Source: Nitzschia sp. pyKryTriq1
Taxonomy: Eukaryota > Bacillariophyta > Bacillariophyceae > Bacillariales > Bacillariaceae
Length of the DNA: 64,000 nt
Assembly (NCBI GenBank): GCA_956465555.1
Contig: OY101121.1
Coordinates: forward strand, 268,222-332,221
Reading direction: 5' to 3'
A program made the position numbers and the translations under genes. Position 1 is the first letter of the stretch. Each line of letters opens with the position of its first letter. Under the pieces are notes generated by a model. It saw only the letters and a list, made by a program, of their open reading frames with translations. It made no database searches and had not been told where the DNA came from. Positions 53,872 to 63,200 of this stretch are shown piece after piece.

Positions 53872-55141
53872 ATGTCTCACGACGAGGAGGATCCGCAGTG
53901 GGTGCAACAACAACAACAACAACAACAAATCCATAATTCACTGCTCAATTGTATGGGTGCACTTTTGCTAATACCACAAGAAGGCCACCGGCAGGATCAA
54001 ACGGAGTTGTTGTGGGTGGAAGAAGCCTGCGAGATTCTGGAACGTGCATCTTCCACAGTTGACTCTTGCCTTTCAATTGACTGAAGATAACGAGAAATAT
54101 CCGCGTTTGGCAAGTCTTGTGGCACAAGTGATCCAGCAAGACCTGGAACGAATACAAGTTCTGCAAGAAGAACAAGAACAAGAACAACCACAACAAGAAT
54201 CGTCGTCGGTATTCGACAATACTCGAAGCAGTACCTGGGAAGGACGCAAACAAATCGTATCGGGGATCATGGCATTGGCGGCTCGAGTGCGACCGTGGTC
54301 GTCGTCCAGTGGAAATAATGCCGACAGCCAAGAAAACAAGAACAGTCCAGCAGCGCTCTCGCTTTTGGATTTGGTCCAAGCCGCCATTTCGTTGGATTAT
54401 TGGCACGCCGCCGTATTGCTCTGCCAAAATGCAGCTGATCGTGATGATGCGGACTCCTCCTCGAACCGTAAAAATAATGACGACCATGTCACGCGGGCGG
54501 TCGAATTCCTGGTGGATACCGCATTGGAAGAAGGTACCAACTGTAAGGATGATTCCCTGGCTACCAATCTGTACAGCTGTGGGGGTCGATCACGATTTGT
54601 CATGGCTCGAATTCAGCATGCCTGTGATACCATTTCTCAGGTCGTATACAAACGTCAATTGCCCATTATTGAACGCCAGGTGAATCAGGTCGACAGGGCA
54701 GTGGAAAAAGTCAAACAAGACAATACAAGTACTACTGCTACTGCTACTGCTACTGCTACTGATACATCCAACCCCGTGTCTACTATTACTACTACTACTA
54801 CTACTGCTACTCTTGAGGAGGAAGCGCTGCCAGATGCCTCTCAAGAAATTCGAATCTTTGTCTTGATGCGACTCGAGGAGGCGGGAGAACACGATGCAGC
54901 ACATCGATTGGCTACCCTGTGGAATATGGATTATGTTTACGATGAAGAAGCGATGTTAGCAATAAAACGAATGTGGTCAGGAAGGTCGGAGTCCCTTGTG
55001 CTCAAGGCGCTGGCCCCCCAACATCATGATGGAACCGTGCCCTGGAGGGTCTACCCGTGGGCCAAATGGGGGGAATATGAGGTATGTACTGAGGATACGA
55101 AGCGTATCACCGATCATCGGCGTTGTTGGTGTTTGCATTAA
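53872..55141 (+). pseudogene. Decayed helical gene, copy 1, with a DUF3105 fragment fused at its 3' end
   Basis: A frame opens at 53872 (MSHDEEDPQWV...) and reads ELLWVEEACEILERASST, then stops at 54084; a different frame carries on from about 54047 (LPQLTLAFQLTEDNEKYP) through an alpha-helical region to about 54965 (LMRLEEAGEHDAAHRLATLWNMDYVYDEEAML). So a frameshift or unrecognised splice lies near 54050. Instead of the continuation seen in copy 2 (59540), the frame then enters LAPQHHDGTVPWRVYPWAKWGEYE at about 55010-55080, matching the exon 1 end of the DUF3105 gene, including its splice donor context. The original protein is not recognised with confidence; see copy 2 for a possible exonuclease. 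It could still be transcribed. Confidence 0.6.
54998..55085 (+). pseudogene. Diverged fragment of a DUF3105/TP53I13-like exon
   Basis: The phrases LxPQxH, GTV and WAKWGEYE|gta occur in the same order and frame as in the intact gene (51650-51789), with about 45 nt missing between them. At DNA level gtgggccaaatgggggga continues to tatgaggta in both. A downstream cgacacag at about 55206-55213 could be a matching acceptor, but the sequence after it does not continue as FLPPERW. Confidence 0.65.
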
Positions 55142-55429
55142 CAACTCGCGTATGGCATTAACAACTCGCGTGTTTTTCATTGGTGCCTTTTCTCTTACTT
55201 GCTTCCCGACACAGTTCCAGACTCAAAGAACAACATCGGGCAGTACATGTACAGTATTTCCCAGGACCCGTGTTCCACGATGGAGGAGTATCCCAGACGA
55301 CGAGCGTCGATTAGGAGGGTCATTAACGAAATTATTGACACATCATTCGGACAACTTCCGTTGTTATAATCTTATCGATAGTAGTTATAAATATGCAGTT
55401 TATCATGTACATCATATCCATCGCCAGCC
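55090..55429. other. Region between the chimeric fragment and the RdRP gene 3' end
   Basis: 340 nt. A short direct repeat (attaacaactcgcgt) is present at about 55137 and 55156. A plus-strand frame at about 55207-55368 (IGQYMYSISQDPCSTMEEYP ... VINEIIDTSFGQLPLL) has ordinary protein-like composition and may be a terminal exon remnant. Confidence 0.3.
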
Positions 55430-58205
55430 TTAGAAAGTAAAGTCAATATACTTGCTTTGTTCAGCTGAGAAATGATTCCTGAAACGGTACGGGAGGCTGA
55501 CGTTGCCTCCGTGCTTGCCAATGTCATTGGACAACTTGTAGGCCCTACCAAACAATATAGTATCAGCATCATAGGGCCCGTTCTTTTGATGCAACTTATT
55601 ATACATTGAATGCAGCTTCTTGCGAAGTAGATCGAGTGTATAAAGCCGTTGCCTGTCCGACAAATACTGCTGAGCCGTGGAAAGCCACTGGCATTCCACC
55701 TTTTTGGTGTAGGCAGAAACCCAGGCCAAATCTCTCCACCCAAGAAGCTTGTGCTCCTTCACATATTCGACTACAACATCATTGTTCGCATGGTCCAATT
55801 TTTCCGGTTCCAACTCGTTGGCTGGACGCCACTCTTTGTCGCCATCATCGTACTGGACCAATAGCTCCGCCGGTCCACCACTCCTCTTTTTGTGCCCGCA
55901 AACATTGATGATTTCCGCATCTCGAAGCTGAGTCTTCAGCCACTTCCAGCCCTCCATCTCAAGCAAGTTGTTTTTCTTGGCATAATTGAACAGCATGCCG
56001 GGGATCTCCGTTTTTTTTTCGGAGAGCCAATGGAACTTTTCTTCTCCCGAATATGATCTCAGTAGGACCATCGTTTTGATGCCCTCCCCTTTGTGGGATA
56101 CGACAGCTTCAATGTCTACAACTTTTTCCAGCAAATCCGATTTCCCAATTTTGATGGAAATGGTTTCCAGCTGGGGCGTCGTACGCTGACATAAATATTG
56201 GTCTTCGCCAATATTTTCATGCACGACCCACTCCACCTTGTTGTCATCAAGGTAGGAGCTGCCCAGAATTGCATCATTGCAATCTGGGACAAACTCTGTC
56301 GGTGCACTCACCTTGTCAACAAACGTGGGGTTTATTTCGCGTAGGATGCCTTCATCCCACGCGACCAAGTAAAGATCCCCGTCCAGATCCCCATTTGCGA
56401 TGGACTCGGGGATCGAAATTTCTCCTTCACGTTTTGGCCCTCCGAAAACAAGAAAACCAAATGGAAGCTCCTGCAGGAGCTTCCAATTGTCCTCTCTCAT
56501 ATTGGTTGGCTTGCTGGTAATTGCACCCAGCACTTTGCCGTCTCCGGGCTCTGTCGCCGGGTTCCGAGTAACAAAAACTTGTCGTTCCAAGCCAGATTGG
56601 CATTTCGCATACACCCCGAGGCCACTAAGGAAAACTTTTTCCACGTGGAATGGTTCCCGTCATATCAGCGACTCCAACAATGTAGGAGTGGCTGCAGTTG
56701 ATCATGCTTTGGGAAACACTAGCATTGTAATATTGCAAAGTGTCCAAAGAGACCCCCAGTCCAAGGAGAACGTTTATGGCCATGGGGGGCAAGCCGACCA
56801 AGTCACGTTGAAAACTTTGTGGCGGAGACTTGTCAATATTGGGGTTGTAAAGCCTCTCAAGATTGCGGTTATGCTCCGAGGGGAACAACTGGATCATCAA
56901 AATTGATCCTTTCCCATAGAGCTTGTGATCTCTTGGGAGTTTCTTTGAGGATTCTGGCACTTTTTTCATCGATCCAGGAAACTCAATCTTGCTGATTGCA
57001 TTTTTTACAACCAACATTCCTTTGAAGATGCCGAGAGAAGGTACCACACATCGGACTTGGCAGGCAAATATGCCTTCACCCACGAGTTCCTTCATTAAGG
57101 CCTTTGGGATAAAGCCGCATCCGACATTGTGCCTCTCTTCGACAAGCGAAAATTTGCCTTCTGGCAGCACAAAATGCCGATGTTGCCCCACAGGACTGGT
57201 CAAAAGCTCGAGTCGCGAAGCAACCTTCGCGGCTGGCAGACTAGCAAAGTTGCCAAGATTCTCAAGTGCAAGTTGGAGATCTCTCCGACTTGCACTAGCA
57301 ACATAGAAACCTTTCCAGAAGGTAGAAGGGAAAAACCCTTCCTTCTTGGACTTCTTCTCCAGCCGAACTGAAACCAGCTGAAACGTGGCCCCACCTTGCT
57401 TGTAGGTTTCTAAAATAGACTCTTCGGCATTTGAGAGTCTGCCTTCGAGCATTAAAACCTTTGCTGGAAACATCCAGCGAAGAAACATGAAGTCGGTTTC
57501 CAGTCGAATCACTGGAACACCATTGTCATCTGCATCAAGATCTGCAAGATATGGCGAGGTTAGGAAGTGTTTGGCCCGGATCTTGGTTGGGGTAGCATAC
57601 ACCACAACCTCGGGCTCATCATAATGTGGCTTGTTGTCGTCTTCTTCGTCTTCTTGTTCTTCACTGAACAAACCGTCACGATCCGAATTGATGGACTCGT
57701 TGTCTTCTTGTTCTTCACTGAACAAACCGTCACGGTCCGAATTGATGGACTCGTCGTCCTGCTTGCCAGCGGCAGCAGCAGCAGCAGCAGCAGCAGCAAG
57801 TGTGTCGGGGTGCTTGCCTCTTGCCATTTCTTCTGGTACGATCCCAAACTTACTGGGATCCAAACTTTCTTCGACATCACCGTCTGCATACTGAATCTAA
57901 AAACGTGTGAGTAATGGACAATATGCTACTGGATTGAACGAACTTACCTCAAAATGCTCCCATCGTCGATCCTCCTCGTGCTCCACCACGAATTTTTTCA
58001 ATATGGTCCCCCAATACCACTGCTTGTCTGCAGGGAATTGGCACCAGACCTTTTGAGCTACTATTAGTTGGGTAGTGTCTTCCCACTTTTTATTCTTCTT
58101 TTGCTCCCGCTTTTTGCTGGGCGGAGTGACAACGGCGGCAGGTTTCTTTTCATCGTCAGAGCTGGCCTCATTGCCATCTCTCTTTCGTTTGCCTTGTTCA
58201 TCCAT
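55430..58205 (-). CDS. Cellular RNA-dependent RNA polymerase with Tudor-like and chromodomain-like modules (one frameshift)
   Basis: RNA-silencing RdRP (RDR/QDE-1 type) that makes double-stranded RNA from single-stranded templates. Exon 1 58205..57948 and exon 2 from 57896 (51-nt intron gtaagt...ttttag) join HFE to IQYADGDVEESL, giving a Tudor-like domain (about residues 45-100). An acidic linker holds a duplicated SINSDRDGLFSEEQED. RdRP motifs: ADMTGTIPRGK / VFLSG, QVFVTRNPATEPGD, and the catalytic ANGDLDGDLYLVAWD at about 56350-56395, all three Asp present. After it lie two chromodomain-like stretches (56119-55957 and 55924-55738), then the usual RdRP C-terminal segment GRAYKLSNDIGKHGGNVSLP. 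The frame is broken at an A5 run (56640-56636): with A4 it reads through for about 909 residues. Hence either a recent pseudogene or an assembly error. N-terminus MDEQGKRKRD is likely a nuclear signal. Confidence 0.83.
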
Positions 58206-58229
58206 GATTGCAAATAAATAAATAAATGA

Positions 58230-58267
<38 letters not shown>

Positions 58268-58600
58268 GAGTTTGATAATAAGATGCAAGCCAGCCCGAGC
58301 CCCTCGGAATGATGATCGATGATGATGTTGTTTGTTGTGATGATCGGTCACAACCAAAGATACTTTTTCGTTCTATGGCGCACATAGAAACGGTGATATG
58401 CCGTACGTCGGAGGGAGAAATTGTTGCGCGCTTTTGGCCGCGATTACCGCAGTATTATCCGCCTATGCGCGCTCTTATTATTATGCACAAAGCACGCAGC
58501 AAAGAGCCCACCTCTTTATATTTTTAATACTTCATCACAATCGGTATCGCCTCGTTCTTTCTCAAGCCATGCGATACCTTGCTGAATACTTCTAGTCGCT
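58206..58600. promoter_or_regulatory. RdRP upstream region with (TTGA)n
   Basis: 395 nt between the RdRP start and decayed copy 2. A (ttga)n tetranucleotide run (about nine units, 58230-58266) begins 25 nt upstream of the ATG, within the likely 5' UTR. Nothing else recognised. Confidence 0.4.
58230..58266. repeat. (TTGA)n tetranucleotide microsatellite
   Basis: About nine units immediately upstream of the RdRP start codon. Confidence 0.95.
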
Positions 58601-58602
58601 CC

Positions 58603-59815
58603 GATGTATGGGTACACTACTTTTGCTAATACCCGAAGAAGGTGACAATCAGGGTCAGCAGGAGTTGTTGTGGGTGGAGGAAGCCTGCGAGATTCTGGAA
58701 CGTGCATCTTCCACCACCACGTCGCCGCCGCCGCCGCCGCCATCATCAAACATCATTGGACACGAATGACAAACATTCGAATGCATCCAGCCGTCTTTGT
58801 AATTTGGCAAAAGATACCACCCGTGAGCTCTGTCAGTACAGCGACTGGTGATAATAGTCCCAGTTGTTATCTGCTGTTCCAATGCATTGGCTATATCTTT
58901 AGTATTTGGTGTCTTGGCCTTGATTCCTACTAATAAAAATACGTCGACGAAAAATAATGTCATCATCCACTCTTCAGGTGGTGCCCAAGCTGGCGCCAGT
59001 GCCTTGGCTACGACTGTTTCGTCAGTTTGGAAAAAGAAAACAATAAGCACCGAAACAAGGACGACAATATCGCCTGAATTCTCTCGCGGGCGGTCGAATT
59101 TCTGGTGGATACCGCATTGGAAGAACGTACCTAACCTACCGTCGGGACGATTCCCTGGCTACCAATCTGTACAGTTGTGGGGGTCGATCATGCTTTGTCA
59201 TGGCTCGATTTCAGCATGCCTGTGATACTATTTCTCAGGTCGTATACAAACGTCAATCGCCCATTATTGAACGGCAGGTGAATCGGTTGGACCGGGCAGT
59301 GGAAAAAGTCAAACAAGACAATACAAGTACTACTGCTACTGCTACTGCTACATCCAACCCCGTGTCTACTACTACTACTACTACTACTACTCTTGAGGAG
59401 GAAGCGCTGCCAGATGCCTCTCAAGAAATTCGAATCGTTGCCTTGATGCGACTCGAGGAGGCGGGAGAACACGATGCAGCACATCGATTGGCTACCTTGT
59501 GGAATATGGATTATGTGTACGATCAAGAAGCGATGTTAGCAGCAGCAGCGGCAAGACGAAAGAAGTATATACAATTTGACGAGGTTTTTTTCGAAGCGGC
59601 AGCGGCGGCGGCGATGATCCCAGAGCTAATCTCGAATCCCCCCAACACTCCGCGAGTCCTTTTCCGAATTCTGGAAACAGGGACCGTATCCCCGAGGGCC
59701 TTTTGGTTTGGATGCCGAATGGGAGGGCAATGTCCATAAGGAGTCGATCTGCTACAGCTATCTCATCCAAAACGCGCAATGCTATTGGAGATTCCAGCAT
59801 TGATATCTTCTTGGA
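58603..59815 (+). pseudogene. Decayed helical gene, copy 2 (possible DEDD 3'-5' exonuclease remnant)
   Basis: Two blocks match copy 1: 58606-58715 (reads MGTLLLLIPEEG ... ELLWVEEACEILERASST) and 59082-59542 (TRP-like helical region to RLATLWNMDYVYDQEAML). The DNA between them is unrelated to copy 1, and the join has stops. Copy 2 keeps the original 3' continuation: ARRKKYIQFDEVFFE...IPELISNP, then a C6 run at about 59639-59644 breaks the frame; with one C fewer it reads PTLRESFSEFWKQGPYPRGPFGLDAEWEGNV up to a stop near 59800. GLDAEW resembles the first Asp-Glu motif of WRN/Mut-7/EXD exonucleases, but the remaining catalytic motifs are not seen. The exonuclease idea is inference with low certainty; decay of the copy is clear. 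Confidence 0.55.
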
Positions 59816-59843
59816 CGACGGACGACGGCCAGCCTGCGTTGAC
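59815..59843. repeat. Short block shared with the 52.7-53.3 kb duplication
   Basis: gacggacgacggccagcctg followed by cgttgac is identical to the end of the second ~264-bp unit (about 53267-53293) and, except for its end, to the first. It marks a second breakpoint outside decayed copy 2. Confidence 0.8.
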
Positions 59844-59981
59844 TATATCGACTCCTAGTAGATCGCAGCGTCTTATTCGCGTGATGCGGATGCGCATGGG
59901 AGATGGGAACAAAAAATACTGTATGGTGTTATGCGTTTTGTTCAAGAACATCGCGTCATATATCTCTGCACCGGGCTGATA

Positions 59982-60230
59982 ATGCGATGCTGCGTCGACA
60001 AGTCTTTCTATCTCTCTTTGGTTGCATTACTGCTTAGCATCCTTGCGGCCTCAGAGGCTACTAACTTGCTGCAACCGCACCATGGGAATGATTCGTCAGC
60101 CGACGAGCAGTCGTGGGGAACCGCAGATGGGGTGAAGAGTGCTTGCACAATTCCGGAACTTCGAGGCCAAGATTATGTAGACGGACAATTGCCTTCTGTC
60201 GAGCCATCACTACGATCGTCGGTGCATTGA
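59982..60230 (+). CDS. Small putative secreted protein
   Basis: 82 residues starting MRCCVDKSFYLSLVALLLSILAASEA, a good signal peptide, followed by a short Asp/Ser-rich segment with one Cys (SACTIPEL). No family recognised. It lies directly after the rearranged zone, so it may be a truncated leftover of a longer gene. The evidence is only an ATG, a hydrophobic leader and an open frame. Confidence 0.25.
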   Translation: MRCCVDKSFYLSLVALLLSILAASEATNLLQPHHGNDSSADEQSWGTADGVKSACTIPELRGQDYVDGQLPSVEPSLRSSVH

Positions 60231-60295
60231 CAGCAGTAAAGAATTCATGTCAAACGATGATTTATTGAATTTTATGTTATTATGAATACGAATAC

Positions 60296-63200
60296 CTACA
60301 AGATGATAATGCTGCTGGCGGCGCAGCCGCCATTGGGAGTATTACCAGCAGGGGGGGCGGATCCAAAGGCGAATTGCTCGCAGGTTTGGACATTATCAAA
60401 TTCCAGGCGCAGGCTGTAGGTGAAAGTAAAAGATCCATCCGAGACCTCTCGGTCCAATTGAAAATCCGCTTTTCCTCCAACCTCCAATATACCGAATACT
60501 TGCCATGCGGCGTCTGTCTCGTTCCATCGGTAGAGTCGGTGCGTGGAAGCAATTGCTGCTGTCGAAGAGGGGGTAACACCACCAAAAACAAAATCTGGGG
60601 CTTGTACACCCGTAATTGAAATGGGCACGACACCTGGCCAGTCGTTGGCGATCGTGTCTAAATTGAATCTTGCCGTGTTATCAGTGGATGATGAAGATGT
60701 GGCAACGTGAATCCGGGGAGGATACTTTCGTTCGAGGCTTCCTTCCAAGACATTTACTCTAAGATCGTCGCCTCGCTGGGCTTCGAGAGCTACAATGTTC
60801 CACGCATTGGAGTAATCGGATGCCACATCTGCTGAAGTATACCAGCTACGGAGGCGTTGAGAATCTCCATAGTATACTGCGCTTTCGCGAGGAGGCAGCA
60901 GCTGTTCGATATCGCCGCGGATATAGTCGTCTTTCAAAAATTGGGCCGTGCCATCGGCAAGGCCTCTCAAAAACCATGTTGGCAGACTGACTTCCAAGGT
61001 CAGTCGAGCCGGTGTATCTTCTCGATTGCGGAGGATACTGTAGGTAAATGGACTTTCGGTATCAGTAGTAGTACTACCGGCGGCAGGAGGCCACTCAATT
61101 CCATTCAGGCGGGCTTTGAAATTCCGAACGATGAGTCCACGATGTGCTTCGTGTTTCTCTTGAGAACCTGCCGGAGTCAACATTCCAAACCAACACGAGG
61201 ACGAGTCGGAGACTTGTTCGGGCTGACCACAGCCAGCTGGGGCCTCCGCATGAATGTAGTCAGGAAAGTACTGAAACTTTCCGACAGTACCAGTGGGGTT
61301 GAGTTCTGCGTACGTTTTACTATCCGAAGCGGAGGCCGAGCCGATCCCTTGCACAAAATGAGGCTCTTCCATGTAATTATAATTGTCGGTTCCAAGCATA
61401 AAGAGAGAAAAGCGCTTGTACGGATTTCCAACAATATCTTGCTGGACGGTGTACTCAAAGCTGTGCAAGTGCTTGACAGTGGCGTCAGTCGACCATGTAC
61501 TAGCAGTTCGTTGAACGTGCCAATTCCCGTCCACAGTACTGGCAGCGTAGGTGGCATTCGTGAGACGAGGACCATTCATTTGATGCAAGGCAGTGTTGTT
61601 TACCAGATACTGATAAAAGCCATCATGAGTTGTAGCACTGAGCCAATCGGAACCGCCATGGTTATCGGTCCAACCGGTCTGATCGGGATCTCCACCGCAG
61701 GGTCCGGTGACGCTCTCTCGGCAAGTCAAGAAGGGCCGAGTGTCCAAAATCGTGTTGCGTCGATGGTGTGGGTCTGGCTCATACGTAATGGACTCGCCAT
61801 TGCTTCCTAGGCCGACCTCTTCCCACAGTCCATTCGTGCCCCAGCCAACAAGACTGAGCTGTGAGTGGGAGACACCATGCAGCGGACCAAAATACTGCGA
61901 GACAATCACCAACTGGAAGGAAGTTGTGCTCGAAGGAGGTACGCGAACATGGACCACACCAGTCCACCAGGAAGAGTCGTACAGCTGACGGTCTTCTGGC
62001 CGGGAGTGCCAATTCTTGCTCATTTGGACATGGATCCCTAGCGGTAGCTTGGTGTCCGGATCCTGTAAGAATGCTCCGATACCGGTGACACCGGTTGGGC
62101 CATCGATGTGGAACTCCAACTTTAATTTTCTCCATCCTGAGTCTTCTGTTGTGGCGACGGCTGCATTCATGGCGCGGACCGTCACTTCGTCATTGACCAG
62201 CATGTCAGCGCTGTATTGTGGTACCTTGACCAATATGTTGTGGCCATCGCCTCGGATGGCTAATGCGGATGGTACGATCACAGCATTGTCATAATTGACA
62301 TTGAGAGTGCAGGAAGATTGAGTTCCCCGATCTCCCGAATTTTCAAATGGTCGGATTACATTAGATGCGAGTGACAGTTTGACAGCAACGGAACCGTCAG
62401 GGCAGCTCCCGTCGTGCCCACCGCTCCGTACAAACGCCCCTTGTGCCACCAACGTTTGATTTATTCCTGCGTCGGTCAAACATGAGCTTGTGAGGCTGGT
62501 ACCCACGGGTGGCCATACACCTGCCAAGCCGTCGCCAGAATGGGTGGTGTTGCCCACACACATAAACGATGTCCACCCACTCCAAGCAAAATGATGAAAG
62601 CGCCGAATGACTAGCTTGGTTTCACCTTCCATCCAGTTGACGGGAGGGGATTCATCAATGGTGAATGTCATATCACTGGAATGAGGACTTACAATCGGAA
62701 CTGAGCAGTCCTTGGTAGGTCCAGTGGACCCGCACATGTTGACTCCAAGCATGCAACAGTCGTCTTGAACGGGCGTCTCCACAATCCTACAGTCAGAAAA
62801 GCTTGCATCCCATTGCTGACCTTCATCGCAATGAACGCAATATGAGAGCGCCGCGTATCCAGAGCTCAAACCGCTGGAGACTCCATGCACCATCCATTGG
62901 ACGGGCGACCCATTTTCCGAGATGAGATAGGCTTCTATACAATCGGGGGTCACCTTGAGCTCCATTCGAACAGTGCTTGTTTCATCACAGGTGAGAGACT
63001 GAAAGTACCAATGATGCAGATACCGGCCCGATTTTACTAATCGAACACCATATCCACCATCGCTGCTGCTTGAGGTATCTGGAGGAGCCGTACAAGCTAC
63101 CCCATTGTTTCCTGCTGGAAAGAAGGAAAATGCCTCATCGATACAACTGTACGCATTCGTCCCCAATTTCATGGATCCTAGCATCCCGTTGTCCAGTTCT

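Noticed and set aside
53543-53971. Poly-Gln/poly-Thr ORF as a separate gene
   Set aside because: Mostly microsatellite translation; the one ordered segment could be an upstream exon of decayed copy 1 but no frame-consistent splice was found.
55430-58205. Viral origin of the RdRP
   Set aside because: The DLDGD motif with surrounding NPxxxPGD and C-terminal KHGG...LP segments is of the cellular RDR type, and the gene has a spliced intron with Tudor/chromo-like modules; viral RdRPs carry GDD-type motifs.
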